Of a stretch of DNA of 64,000 bases, positions 18,055 to 27,114 are shown piece after piece. The position numbers were made by a program, and so were the translations under genes. Each line of letters starts with the position of its first letter. Within the stretch, counting starts at the first letter, position 1. The notes under the pieces were generated by a model that was not told where the DNA came from, did no database searches, and saw only the letters and a list, made by a program, of their open reading frames with translations. The stretch is from Bacillus sp. J37 (GTDB lineage Bacteria > Bacillota > Bacilli > Bacillales > Bacillaceae). Location of the stretch: positions 1 to 64,000 of the forward strand of contig NZ_JAEK01000005.1 in assembly GCF_000518865.1 (NCBI RefSeq), read 5' to 3'.

Positions 18055-19143
18055 ATGTATAGAAGAATGATCGGTATTTTTATTCCGAAGCACCATTATG
18101 AAGCAATGAAAAGTGAATATTCTCTTCATCCAGCCTATGCCCAATATGAATCTACTGCAGAATTTTATCAACTTTCCGTTTGTTTTCTTTGTTCAGATTG
18201 CACATTATCCTCCAATAATATCCATGTCTTACTAAGAGATACGGAAAACGATAAGTTCAAGGAAACAATGATACCTATACCAAAAGTTGTTTATAATCGA
18301 GCTCATTTAAATAACAAAAAAGTACGGCAAACCCTTTTTTATTTTATTCAATCAGGTTCAAAGGTATTTAATTATATACCAATAATGAATAGTAAATATT
18401 TTGTTCACCAATTATTAGAAAAAGAAGAACATCTTATCCGTTATCTTCCAACTACTTTAAAAGGCACCGGCAAAAATTTAGAATACGTTTTACAGCATAT
18501 GGAGAATTTTTTTGTTAAACCTTGTTACAGCAGTATCGGGAAAGGAATTATGAATATACAAAAAGAAGTGGATGGTCATTGGTATCTTTATAAAAAGCAT
18601 ACGACCAAAAAAAGCTGGGAAAAAAGTTTATTTAATTCGGTCGAGATTAATAGGATAAAAAGGCTGTTTAAACAACATCCTTTTATTATCCAGGAAAGAA
18701 TACCATTAGCTACTTTTCAAAATAGACCATTTGATTTAAGAGTTGTCGTTCAAAAAGATGGTACAGGGAAATGGATCATCAGCGGAATAGTGGCAAAATT
18801 AGCTCCAGAAGGCCATGTCATCACAAATGTGGCGAGAGGAGGAAAAATTGGATTACTTCAGGACTACTTTACCCACGATGGCATTTCAATTCAAGATATC
18901 CAAAAAAATATCAACACACTTGGTGTTGATATTGCTAAAGCACTTGAAAAAAATTGGCCTCACATAGCAGATTTAGGATTAGATATTGGTATTACTGAAA
19001 GTGGTACACTATATTTCATTGAATGTAACTTAAGAGGTCAATATGGTGCATTTAGAAAGATTAAGGATTACTTGCCATTTTGGGAGAAAACACATGATAT
19101 ACCAATTGAATATGCGAATTATTTGATGAATCAGATTGAATGA
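18055..19143 (+). CDS. YheC-type ATP-grasp ligase
   Basis: 362 residues from the ATG at 18055, which has TGGAGC about eight bases upstream; the in-frame ATG at 18019 has no such site. Motifs: MIGIFIPKHHYEAM at the N-terminus, PIPKVVYNRAHL, FVKPCYSSIGKGIMNI, IIQERIPLATF, PFDLRVVVQKDGTG, ADLGLDIGITESG and FIECNLRGQ. It is closest in this window to the genes at 4599 and 11083 (shared QERIPLA, FDxRV, NVARGGK-type blocks), pointing to duplication within the cluster. It is the last ligase of the cluster. Confidence 0.83.
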   Translation: MYRRMIGIFIPKHHYEAMKSEYSLHPAYAQYESTAEFYQLSVCFLCSDCTLSSNNIHVLLRDTENDKFKETMIPIPKVVYNRAHLNNKKVRQTLFYFIQSGSKVFNYIPIMNSKYFVHQLLEKEEHLIRYLPTTLKGTGKNLEYVLQHMENFFVKPCYSSIGKGIMNIQKEVDGHWYLYKKHTTKKSWEKSLFNSVEINRIKRLFKQHPFIIQERIPLATFQNRPFDLRVVVQKDGTGKWIISGIVAKLAPEGHVITNVARGGKIGLLQDYFTHDGISIQDIQKNINTLGVDIAKALEKNWPHIADLGLDIGITESGTLYFIECNLRGQYGAFRKIKDYLPFWEKTHDIPIEYANYLMNQIE

Positions 19144-19149
19144 ATAAAC

Positions 19150-19647
19150 TTATCTGCGTATATTTAATTTATTTACAAACAGACTTGCCATACTTCCAAG
19201 TATAGAACTTCTAATAATATCATATGGATAATGTACTCCTGTCCAAACACGGGATAAACCAATGAAGAAAGAAGAAATATATAAAAATTTGCCCAAAGCT
19301 TTGTTATACAAAAAGACTGTTGTTGATACAGCAAATGCCAAAAGTGTATGTTTGCTTAAATAAGAGGAGTCTTGCAAAGATGATACCAAGACATTCGCGT
19401 AGCGAGTAAGATAAGGTCTGGGACGGAACTTAATACGATTAATGACCTTTTTGAGACCTAATGTCATGATTACTGAAATGATAGATTCAATTACAATCTT
19501 TTTATTTGAGTGTTTCGTACCGACTTGTAAGACGAGAACAAAAAGAAACAAGTAGCGTAATTCATTTGATGCAAATACCATGAGTCGATCTAAGAAAAGA
19601 TTTCTGCCTGCAAATCCGTTGATCATGGAAAATAATTTTTGATCCAT
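19150..19647 (-). CDS. PAP2-family membrane phosphatase
   Basis: 165 residues with about four membrane segments. The three PAP2 phosphatase motifs are visible: KKVINRIKFRPRP (K-x6-RP), SYLSKHTLLAFA (in place of the usual PSGH; the His is kept), and SRVWTGVHYPYDI (SRxxxGxHxPxD). Family members remove phosphate from lipid carriers such as undecaprenyl diphosphate or from phosphatidate; the replaced PSGH makes substrate assignment uncertain. It converges on the last ATP-grasp gene with seven bases between them. A role in recycling the lipid carrier for surface glycans is possible but unproven. Confidence 0.78.
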   Translation of the reverse strand: MDQKLFSMINGFAGRNLFLDRLMVFASNELRYLFLFVLVLQVGTKHSNKKIVIESIISVIMTLGLKKVINRIKFRPRPYLTRYANVLVSSLQDSSYLSKHTLLAFAVSTTVFLYNKALGKFLYISSFFIGLSRVWTGVHYPYDIIRSSILGSMASLFVNKLNIRR

Positions 19648-19791
19648 TTATTCTTCTCCTTATGTAAAACATTCCCTGATATTATTCTCAAATAAGAAGT
19701 GGGTATACAAAAGAAAATTTATTTTCAACATGATAAATAGCCCACCCAACGAGCATAATAGGAATTGAAAAACATAAGAGGAGGATATAAA

Positions 19792-19917
19792 ATGACAAAC
19801 CGCAATGATAATCGTGAGCGAAAAAACAAATATCCAAATAACAAGAAACAAGATGCAGAATTTTCGAAGGATCTTTCAATAAGAAGTGAAATTACAAAAA
19901 AGGATTTAAATAAATAA
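19792..19917 (+). CDS. small hydrophilic protein, possibly spore-associated
   Basis: 41 residues, highly charged and Asn/Lys/Arg-rich, beginning MTNRNDNRERKNKYPNNKK and containing DAEFSKDLS. A strong GAGGAGG lies nine bases upstream of the ATG, and a hairpin terminator follows the stop, so it looks like a real gene. The composition and the D-x-EFS-x-(D/E)-L element recall small YfhD-like spore proteins of Bacillus; this resemblance is weak evidence. No cysteine and no hydrophobic segment. Confidence 0.55.
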   Translation: MTNRNDNRERKNKYPNNKKQDAEFSKDLSIRSEITKKDLNK

Positions 19918-19925
19918 CTAAAATA

Positions 19926-19950
19926 ACGGGTATCATTTGGTACCCGTCAC
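19926..19950. terminator. bidirectional hairpin between converging genes
   Basis: acgggta...tacccgt stem with an eight-base internal part (including tc/gg pairs), lying between the small plus-strand gene and the DEAD-box helicase stop. Confidence 0.6.
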
Positions 19951-19953
19951 ATA

Positions 19954-21258
19954 TTATCTCCTTTTTGATCGGCGATTTCTTGACACTGGTCTTTCATTAT
20001 TCTTATGTTGATTTTCCTCTTTTCTTCTCCCTTTGTCTGATTTGTTTTCTCTTTTCACTCTACCTCCACGGTCATTTGGCCGCCTTGCCTTTTTTACCTG
20101 CTCTTTTCTCTCTTGTTCATAATCCTCGCGATCAGGAACACTAATTCCTTTTATCACTTGTTTTTCCAAGTTTAGATGAATTCCTTTTTCAATCATTCGT
20201 AAAAAGTCCAAATCCTTCGGAGTAACTAATGTATAGGCAACACCCGTTCCGCCTGCACGACCAGTCCGGCCGATTCTGTGGACATAGCTCTCAACGTCAT
20301 GAGGAATATCATAATTATAAACATGTGTAACACCTTCTACATCAAGTCCTCTTGCCGCTACATCTGTTGCAACTAAAAATTGTATTTTGGCTTCACGAAA
20401 TCGCTTCATCGCTTTTTCTCGTTTTGCTTGAGTTAAATCACCATGAAGTTCATCTGATTCATAGCCATGAGCAAGTAATGCCTCTTGCAGTTTTTTGGCA
20501 CGAATTTTTGTCCGACAAAAGATAATCGCTAAGAAAGGACGATGCTCTTGTAATAAATGCAGCAAAGTAGCTTGTTTCCTCCGGTCTGTTGTTTCAACAG
20601 CGATTTGCTTTATTTCATCAACTGTTATTCTCTTTGCCTGTACTTGTATGTTTAAAGGTTCTATCATATATTTTTTTGCAAGCGATTTGATTTCGCTTGG
20701 CATTGTTGCAGAGAATAACATCGTTTGTCTTGTTGAAAGTGTTTCATAAATAATGTCCTCAACTTCAGGAAGAAAACCCATATGCAGCATTTGATCTGCT
20801 TCATCTAATACAAGCATTTGGATAGTCGATAAATCAATCGTTGCGCGGCGAATATGATCTAGTAACCGACCGGGTGTTGCTACAACGATGTGTTGAGCTC
20901 CTTTTAATTTTTTCAGCTGATGTTCAACATCCTGACCACCATAAACAGCCAAAACGTTGAGTCCTTCCACATTTTCAATCATCCGTTTTATTTCTTTAGA
21001 AATTTGCTGAGCTAGTTCCCTTGTTGGAGTTAAGATAAGGGCTTGTACTTCGTCATTTTGTGTATTAATTTTTTCAATAATTGGAAGGACAAAAGCAAGG
21101 GTCTTTCCTGTCCCTGTTTGGGCCTGCGCGATAACATCTTTGCCCTCTATAATCATCGGAATCGTTTGTTCCTGGATTGGTGTTGGTTGTGTTAGTCCTA
21201 ATGATTTTAATGTATAATGAATTTCTTTTCGTATTCCTAATTGTAAGAAATCAGCCAA
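19954..21258 (-). CDS. DEAD-box ATP-dependent RNA helicase
   Basis: 434 residues with the complete set of helicase motifs in order: Q-motif ([14 protein letters not shown]), motif I AQTGTGKT near 45, [16 protein letters not shown], motif II DEAD ([11 protein letters not shown]), [24 protein letters not shown] and [10 protein letters not shown]. The tail after residue 370 is basic (Arg/Lys/Asn-rich, [16 protein letters not shown]), typical of RNA-binding extensions in Bacillus CshA/CshB-type helicases. It would remodel RNA in ribosome assembly or mRNA turnover, often in the cold. Which paralog it is (CshA, CshB or YfmL type) cannot be settled here. Confidence 0.9.
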   Translation of the reverse strand: MADFLQLGIRKEIHYTLKSLGLTQPTPIQEQTIPMIIEGKDVIAQAQTGTGKTLAFVLPIIEKINTQNDEVQALILTPTRELAQQISKEIKRMIENVEGLNVLAVYGGQDVEHQLKKLKGAQHIVVATPGRLLDHIRRATIDLSTIQMLVLDEADQMLHMGFLPEVEDIIYETLSTRQTMLFSATMPSEIKSLAKKYMIEPLNIQVQAKRITVDEIKQIAVETTDRRKQATLLHLLQEHRPFLAIIFCRTKIRAKKLQEALLAHGYESDELHGDLTQAKREKAMKRFREAKIQFLVATDVAARGLDVEGVTHVYNYDIPHDVESYVHRIGRTGRAGGTGVAYTLVTPKDLDFLRMIEKGIHLNLEKQVIKGISVPDREDYEQERKEQVKKARRPNDRGGRVKRENKSDKGRRKEENQHKNNERPVSRNRRSKRR

Positions 21259-21372
21259 TTTTTATCACATCTTCTTTCTATTCATACTAATTGTTAGTTT
21301 TTCCAAACAACAGCTAAATAACTATACCATATTAACAACCCGATTTCATAAATTCTTATGAGAATAGAAAAG

Positions 21373-21396
21373 AGGCAGACCTTTTCAGAACTGCCT
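21373..21396 (-). terminator. terminator after the acyl-CoA ligase locus
   Basis: aggcag/ctgcct stem, with a T-rich tract following in the minus direction. Confidence 0.55.
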
Positions 21397-21413
21397 AACA
21401 TTACGCTATATAA

Positions 21414-22977
21414 CTAAATCTGAAACTTATCTTGTGACATTGTTTCTCTTAATAAATATTTTTGAATTTTTCCGCTTGCATTACGGGGGAGCTCGTTAAC
21501 AAAAACATATCTTCTCGGTCTTTTAAATGGCGCAAGCTTATCTGAATTCTTTAAGAATTGATCAAGCTGCTCCCCTGTAATCTCCTGATCTTTTTTTACG
21601 ACAACAGCAATTACTCTTTCTCCCCAAAACTCATCAGGTTCACCTAAAACGGCCACATCTAAAATTCCTTCATGCTCGTATAAGGCATCTTCTACTTCCC
21701 TTGGATATACGTTTTCCCCACCGCTAATGACCATGTCGTCTACTCGATCAGCCACAAACAAATAGCCATCCTCGTCAAAGTAACCTAAATCACCTGAATG
21801 ATACCATCCTTTGTACATCGCTTCCTCAGTAGCTTCTTCTCTATTATAATACCCAATCATCATACATGGGCCCTTTACAATGATTTCTCCAATTTCTCCA
21901 GGGGGAAGAATGTCATCAGGGTCTGATGGTCCTTCCTCATTTGGCTTGACTACCCTAATCTCATGATTAAAACAAGCCCTACCAGCAGAACCTGCTTTGG
22001 ATAATTGCTCATCTGTTTCTAAAAATGCAATAGCAGGTCCCATTTCTGTCATCCCGTATGCTTGAACAAGTTCGATTCCTAATTTTTCTTTACAAGCTTT
22101 GACTAGTACCGGAGCCATTGGTGCTGCACCATACAAACCAACTTGAAGCGAAGACAAATCATATCTCTCCAATTCTTCTTGAAGTAGCATATTCCACATT
22201 GTAGGAGCTGCAAAAAGCATTGTAATTTTTTCCTTCTCGATTGTTTCTAATGCCTGTTCAGCATCGAAATGATGCAGGATGACATTTTTGGCACCTGAAT
22301 GTACCCGCGGTAAAAAGCTGCAGTGGAGCTCTGCGCAATGGAACATCGGCGCTGTTACTAATCCGATATCCTTTGAATTAATTTGCAGCGCATTGATACA
22401 AATTAAACTTTGTTCAATCATATCCCGATGGCGGTGCATAACCCCCTTTGGTCGTCCGGTCGTACCACTAGTGTACATAATAGCATACGTATCATTTTCA
22501 CTAATTTCACAATTTGGATTTGTTGTAGAAGAATAACTTGATGATGTCTTGATAAGAAGAAGCATAAGGTGAAGTTGTCTCATCGATGCTCCAAAATAGT
22601 ATCGTTGGAAAACGATCGTGTATTTTCGTGATATGTCCTTCTAATTCTTTCTCAAAGATCACGATTTTTGGAGCAGCATCCATTAATATATACGGAATTT
22701 CATCTGGCTTTAAACGAAAGTTAATCGGATTAATAATCGCTCCTATTTTTGCAGCAGCAAAGTACGCTGTTCCCAATTCAAAACAGTTAAATAACAATGT
22801 AGACACCCTGTCCCCCTTCCTGACTCCGGAAGCTAACATGGCATGTGCAAGTTGATTGACTTCAACATTCCATTCTTCAAATGTACTGCGTACTCCTCTC
22901 ATCTTGTCTACTATAGCTTCTTTGTTCTTATATTTATTTACTGTTTGTTCAAATAGTTCACCGATTGTAACATACAT
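21414..22977 (-). pseudogene. fatty-acid/long-chain acyl-CoA ligase split by a single-base frameshift
   Basis: Two overlapping frames together give one adenylate-forming enzyme of about 520 residues, the usual length of the family. The first frame (22977-22507) holds the N-terminal lobe (FEEWNVEVNQLAHAML, VRKGDRVSTLLFN). The second (in frame from about 22583 to 21414) holds the AMP-binding motif IMYTSGTTGRPKGVMHRH, QAYGMTEMGP, YHSGDLGYFDEDGYLF, VADRVDDMVISGGENVYP and the C-terminal catalytic lysine region SGKIQKYLLRE. The frames must switch near 22530-22560, within a cttcttctta/catcatcaag low-complexity stretch. All catalytic motifs survive, so a recent mutation or a sequence error is likely. 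A cre-like box lies upstream. Confidence 0.8.
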
Positions 22978-23000
22978 ATTCTCTCAACCTCCATATATAA

Positions 23001-23014
23001 GGTAAGCGTTTACA
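23001..23014 (-). promoter_or_regulatory. cre-like CcpA box upstream of the acyl-CoA ligase
   Basis: Minus strand TGTAAACGCTTACC matches 13 of 14 positions of the cre consensus TGWAARCGYTWNCW. It lies 24 bases before the start codon. Glucose repression of fatty-acid use is known in Bacillus. Confidence 0.5.
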
Positions 23015-23126
23015 AAAGCCTTATATATGTATTTCAAGAAAAAGAAAAAAATTCCTCTGTATGACAAGAACATTTTTCCTTGTACACTAAAGAGTCTGCC
23101 TTTTTATGACAGACTCTAAAATAACT

Positions 23127-23918
23127 TTAATCTTGTTTCACATATTCTTTAAGAGGTGAATTGATTTCGACCAATCCTTCAATTACCAGCGAGGCAATCG
23201 TATATGCACCTTGTTCTTGTAGATGTGTATTATCTTTTTTCCCTTCTGGAAAATGTTTATATTCAAATGGTTCCAACCACAAAAATAATTTTTTCGTGTT
23301 TTCCGGTCCAATTTTGTTAAATAGCTGCCTGCTTTTAGTTGTTAAATCTATTAGTTCCACATTTTCTTCAACAGCTAATTGCTTCATTGCACTAGGATAA
23401 TCACCATGTGAATCTATAATGGTCCCCTGCTTTGAAAAATTTCTTCTTTCAACTGGAGTAACGAGTACAGGAATTGCTCCTTTTTCCCTAGCTTCGTCAA
23501 TGTATTTTTTTAAATACATCTTATATGTTGTAAATGGATCTGTATACCGCTTGACATCTGCCCTTTTTGCATCATTATGGCCAAATTGTATGAATAAATA
23601 ATCGCCTTGACTTATCTCTCTTTTAACTTTTTGAAATCTACCCTCTTCATAAAAACTTTTTGAGCTTCTTCCTGGGATGGAAGCATTGTGAACAATGACC
23701 CGTTCATGAAAAAAATCGTTTAGTTTTTGTCCCCAGCCCATTCTAGGTGCTACCTTTGGTTTATAAGTAGATACTGTCGAATCTCCAATAAGATAAATAT
23801 GAATTGAATTTTTGTCTCTTTTTTTCATAATAGCAACAGAATCATCTGAAAATAGGAACAGAAAGATCATTAAACAACTAAATATAATAACAGTAAAAAC
23901 CCAAAACTTCCGTTTCAA
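23127..23918 (-). CDS. SGNH/GDSL esterase, rhamnogalacturonan acetylesterase type
   Basis: 263 residues. An N-terminal membrane segment (VFTVIIFSCLMIFLFLF) anchors or exports the protein. SGNH blocks are clear: YLIGDSTVS (catalytic Ser) near 42, NASIPGRSSKSF (block II Gly), FIQFGHNDAKR (block III Asn) near 110, and the C-terminal DNTHLQEQGA (Asp-x-x-His pair). The GDSTVS and PGRSSKSF motifs match the RhgT/YesT acetylesterase subfamily, which removes acetyl groups from pectic rhamnogalacturonan. Acetyl-sugar in the organism's own wall or spore glycan is another possible target. No pectin-use genes are adjacent. Confidence 0.82.
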   Translation of the reverse strand: MKRKFWVFTVIIFSCLMIFLFLFSDDSVAIMKKRDKNSIHIYLIGDSTVSTYKPKVAPRMGWGQKLNDFFHERVIVHNASIPGRSSKSFYEEGRFQKVKREISQGDYLFIQFGHNDAKRADVKRYTDPFTTYKMYLKKYIDEAREKGAIPVLVTPVERRNFSKQGTIIDSHGDYPSAMKQLAVEENVELIDLTTKSRQLFNKIGPENTKKLFLWLEPFEYKHFPEGKKDNTHLQEQGAYTIASLVIEGLVEINSPLKEYVKQD

Positions 23919-24017
23919 TCAGGATTTCCCTCCTTTAACCTTATTTTTCTCAAATACACTATAAAAAATGTACATTGAATGAGGTTATAAAGTAAAGAAA
24001 AAATAGACGAAAGAGAG

Positions 24018-24046
24018 TTGACAGGAGGACAAAATTTATATATCAT
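24018..24046 (+). promoter_or_regulatory. sigma-A promoter for the FbpA-like gene
   Basis: TTGACA at 24018-24023, a 17-base spacer and TATCAT at 24041-24046; the start would fall near 24053, inside the cre box. Confidence 0.65.
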
Positions 24047-24051
24047 ATATT

Positions 24052-24065
24052 TGTAAACGCTTTCA
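24052..24065 (+). promoter_or_regulatory. consensus cre (CcpA) site at the transcription start
   Basis: TGTAAACGCTTTCA fits the cre consensus at all 14 positions. It overlaps the expected start site of the promoter at 24018-24046, a position where bound CcpA would repress. Confidence 0.7.
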
Positions 24066-24082
24066 AATATGAGGTGATTTTG

Positions 24083-24244
24083 ATGTGTGAAATGGCAAAA
24101 GAAAAATCCAAATCTGAAATTATTACAGCCTTAATCGATCATAATGTATTTAAAATGCCTGATGGAAGACAATTTTATGAAGCTTCCGAAACTGAGCTTA
24201 AATCAATTCTTTATACACATTCTGATATAAAGCATATATGTTAA
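24083..24244 (+). CDS. small FbpA-like (Fur-regulated basic protein family) protein
   Basis: 53 residues. The core ITALIDHNVFKMPDGRQFYEASETELKSIL matches the pattern of the Fur-regulated basic protein A family (L-I-x-x-x-V-F-K ... G-R-x-x-Y/F-E ... E-L). The best-known member in B. subtilis helps the iron-sparing small RNA response; many paralogs in Bacillus have no assigned role. GAGGTGATTTTG sits before the ATG at 24083. Unlike the classic member, the visible control here is a perfect cre site; I see no clear Fur box. Confidence 0.65.
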   Translation: MCEMAKEKSKSEIITALIDHNVFKMPDGRQFYEASETELKSILYTHSDIKHIC

Positions 24245-24351
24245 CTTATATATAAATCCCGGCCATTATAAGGCTGTTATTTTTTTGGTATAGCACCTCC
24301 TTTTCATACAAACGATAAGAATAGCATGACACATGACAAGGAGGTTTATCA

Positions 24352-24483
24352 ATGAAAAAAGAACACTGTGAGGAAGAGATGGATTATCTCAATCATTACT
24401 TCAATGAACAAATTACTCGAATATGTGTTATCGAGGAAGACGAAAGAATGAGAAAGGAATTAGCAAAAAAAGATAATGAGTAA
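24352..24483 (+). CDS. small acidic protein of unknown function
   Basis: 43 residues, Glu/Lys-rich and probably helical (MKKEHCEEEMDYLNHYFNEQ), with two cysteines. AAGGAGG stands nine bases before the ATG, and a short hairpin with a T-run (tagcaaaaaaagataatg / cattatctttttttgc) overlaps the stop, so it looks like a real, separately terminated gene. I do not recognise the family. Confidence 0.55.
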   Translation: MKKEHCEEEMDYLNHYFNEQITRICVIEEDERMRKELAKKDNE

Positions 24484-24512
24484 GCACCCATTATCTTTTT
24501 TTGCTTTTTTAT
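24468..24512 (+). terminator. terminator overlapping the end of the small acidic-protein gene
   Basis: aaagataatg / cattatctttttttgctttttt: ten-base stem followed by a T-run. Confidence 0.7.
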
Positions 24513-24540
24513 TTTAGTCCACCATGTAGATTATTTTGAC

Positions 24541-25713
24541 TCACTCATGCACTTTTGCAAAAATAGACATTTTTTCATTCTCTTTAGCCAACTCTTTTGA
24601 AATGGTACTTGTTAAACTATAATTGCCTTTAGCATCATGACCTAATTCCCATATCATCATCCCGCCAAACCCATTATCAAGAGCTAGATCTGTTTTCTTA
24701 TTAATCGTTTGTATTCCATTATAATAATAAGTTGTACCATGCATCTTTACAGTATCACGTTGAGCGTTTTCCGGATTTGCTTCCACAATGGCTCCATATG
24801 ACATTTGGTTAATTGAGACATCTTCCGGTTGTGCATAAAAAGGAACACCTAAGATCAACTTTTCTTTTGATAATTTGTGTTTATCAAATAATGTTGACCA
24901 ATAGGCTACAATATCTTCAGCAAATGGATATGGAGATAAATTTGCGGCATTGTATTCTCCGTCCCATTGTCCGTCATATGCCATAATATTCACATAATCA
25001 ACATAGTTGAACATCTCCGGTTTAAACACCACCGATTGAATTTCTGTGCCCGTTACACTATGAATCTTTGAATATACGGCGATCGATAATTCTTTATCAA
25101 GCTTAGACAACTTTTCATCTAGTGCTTGAATGAATATATTCAAGTTTTCTGCATCCTCATTAGATCTCGGATGTTCAAAATCAATGTCTATTCCATCAAG
25201 ATTTTCTGTCTTTGTTAGTGAAATAAGTTCATCTACTAATTTTGTTCTTGATGTGCTGTTTGAGATTGCTGCCCGAAAATAATCATACGACTCTCCACCT
25301 TCAATGTGATACCAGCCACCGACTGCTAATAAAACTTTTGTTTTTTGTTCATGTGCTTTTTTTACCATCGCCTTTAAGTTCGTTTTAGCTGTTTCTCCGT
25401 TCATTAAGACTCGTCCATCCTTTGCAGGGTGTGCGAATGAAAAAATCACATGTGTAAGATCTCCATAGCCAATTGAGGACGGATCTCTAAAGTCCTGCAC
25501 ATAACCAATTAATACTTTTTTCTTTTCTTCTTGATATTGGGGTGTTCCTTTTATAGTAGGTTTTTTTTCTGACTTTGGTGCCTTTGTTACGACCTTAGGA
25601 ACATTCGTTTTCTTTTCACTATTATTATGATATAGGATGCCTGAGAAAAAGCCTCCTGTAAATATTATCAGGATCATTAGAATTTTGATGATGTTTTTCC
25701 TCACATATTTCAC
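24541..25713 (-). CDS. glycoside hydrolase family 18 (chitinase-like) protein
   Basis: 390 residues. The N-terminus has a membrane anchor or uncleaved signal (IIKILMILIIFTGGFFSGIL) and a Lys-rich spacer. The GH18 barrel follows: VLIGYVQDF, THVIFSFAHP, VLLAVGGW, and the catalytic DGIDIDFEHP (DxxDxDxE) near 165-173, with the acid/base glutamate present; MAYDGQWDG and GGMMIWELGHDA close the barrel. Substrates could be chitin or peptidoglycan/spore-cortex glycan. There is no LysM or chitin-binding domain. ATG 25713 is preceded by an AAGGAGTG site. Confidence 0.85.
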   Translation of the reverse strand: MKYVRKNIIKILMILIIFTGGFFSGILYHNNSEKKTNVPKVVTKAPKSEKKPTIKGTPQYQEEKKKVLIGYVQDFRDPSSIGYGDLTHVIFSFAHPAKDGRVLMNGETAKTNLKAMVKKAHEQKTKVLLAVGGWYHIEGGESYDYFRAAISNSTSRTKLVDELISLTKTENLDGIDIDFEHPRSNEDAENLNIFIQALDEKLSKLDKELSIAVYSKIHSVTGTEIQSVVFKPEMFNYVDYVNIMAYDGQWDGEYNAANLSPYPFAEDIVAYWSTLFDKHKLSKEKLILGVPFYAQPEDVSINQMSYGAIVEANPENAQRDTVKMHGTTYYYNGIQTINKKTDLALDNGFGGMMIWELGHDAKGNYSLTSTISKELAKENEKMSIFAKVHE

Positions 25714-25791
25714 TCCTTAGAAAAACAAAGTTATCCTAAAGATCGTAACAAAAAAACACTCATTCTTTCGATGGTAATATTAGTTAAATCC

Positions 25792-27114
25792 TTACTTCTT
25801 TACAAAAGAGTCAACTATGACATTTTCAATCCTCTTTCTTTTGCGATCTGATGCCATTAAGTCGTACGCTGTAAAAGAAAACTTAGGCAGGACGAGCATG
25901 TTTTCTTTCCATAGCTTTTCTAATTCTTGTATGACCATTGCTTCTGCCTCTGACTTTTTATTTTTCACTTTCAATTTAATATCAATGAAAAAAAGCTCCT
26001 TCTGTGTTACTTTATATTCGAGTATATCATCAGATGATAGCATGATTGCTCTCCGAATAAAATCGGGGAATAGCATATGTTTCTTCCCTGTCTGTTCATG
26101 AACGCCATGAAAAATATCATCACATCGGCCATCAATTCGCTCCAAGGCTAAAAAATGTGAACCACACGGACAAGGCGTTTTCCTCTCAATTAACACATCA
26201 TTTAATCGATAGCGTATTAATGGCTGTGTTCGCCTGGTGAAATCAGTAATTATCGGAACAAAAATCCCTTTTTCTTTATCTAAATATTCCTTTTGAATCG
26301 CTATTATATCTTCATTCATATGTAGAACTCCATGTGAGCAGGTTGTTGCTAAAAAACCTTCTGTTGCTTGATACACCTGATGTAGAGTTTGTTGAAAGAT
26401 CTCTTCAATAAAAGTTTTATCAACATCCTCTAAAACCTCTGCTACAGAAATGATTTTTTCTGGAGTAATTTCAATGAGGTTGTTTCCTTTCCACTCTGCG
26501 ATCATACGCAGCATAGATGGTGGTGCAATGATAATGGTCGGTTTCAATTCATGCAACCTATTTTGATGAGTTTTCAGATCTTCAACTAAATCAAAAAAAT
26601 GAAAACTTATTTTACTACTTTTTGTTGATTCATATAAATTATTATTAGCACGTAAGAAAAATGCTATTTTATGCCCATCCAATAGACTTCCTGGCAGCAG
26701 CTTTGCAAGCACCTCTCCAGCCCACATCGCTGATTCTTTTTCACTCACTAAAAACAAACCGCGATTTCCACTTGTTCCGGAGGATAAACCAATTGAAACA
26801 TGATTGATTTTGGGAGAAAAATCCCTTGTTTCCTCTGCTTGTGCTGCCAATTGAAAGGCTTCTTTTTTTGTTATACCTGCTGTATTTAATTCATCAAAAT
26901 GATCCATCATTTCTCGCTTTGATATGACGGGTAAAGTTTCCCATTCAAGCTGGTGATTCTGGTAATAGTTTTGATAAAAAGGAGAATGTGTTAGAACAAA
27001 TGCTAAATGCTTTTTTATTTTTTTATTTTGATAAACTTGAATGGCCTTTCTTGATGGAAAACGCCTTACATGCTTTGACAAAAGATATTGTTTTAGGAGT
27101 ACGAGTTTATTCAT
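25792..27114 (-). CDS. PaaK-like adenylate-forming enzyme (F390-synthetase-related)
   Basis: 440 residues related to phenylacetate-CoA ligase and coenzyme F390 synthetase: HVSIGLSSGTSGNRGLFL is the ATP-binding loop near 122-139, VYQATEGFLATTC the A5-type motif, and RTQPLIRYRLNDVL with CPCGSHFLALERIDGRCDD the hinge region, including a Cys pair. It would activate a carboxylic acid as acyl-adenylate. It overlaps the metallo-hydrolase gene upstream by eight bases (ATGAATAA), so the two are translationally coupled. It is the last gene of a four-gene lipid-type operon. Confidence 0.83.
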   Translation of the reverse strand: MNKLVLLKQYLLSKHVRRFPSRKAIQVYQNKKIKKHLAFVLTHSPFYQNYYQNHQLEWETLPVISKREMMDHFDELNTAGITKKEAFQLAAQAEETRDFSPKINHVSIGLSSGTSGNRGLFLVSEKESAMWAGEVLAKLLPGSLLDGHKIAFFLRANNNLYESTKSSKISFHFFDLVEDLKTHQNRLHELKPTIIIAPPSMLRMIAEWKGNNLIEITPEKIISVAEVLEDVDKTFIEEIFQQTLHQVYQATEGFLATTCSHGVLHMNEDIIAIQKEYLDKEKGIFVPIITDFTRRTQPLIRYRLNDVLIERKTPCPCGSHFLALERIDGRCDDIFHGVHEQTGKKHMLFPDFIRRAIMLSSDDILEYKVTQKELFFIDIKLKVKNKKSEAEAMVIQELEKLWKENMLVLPKFSFTAYDLMASDRKRKRIENVIVDSFVKK

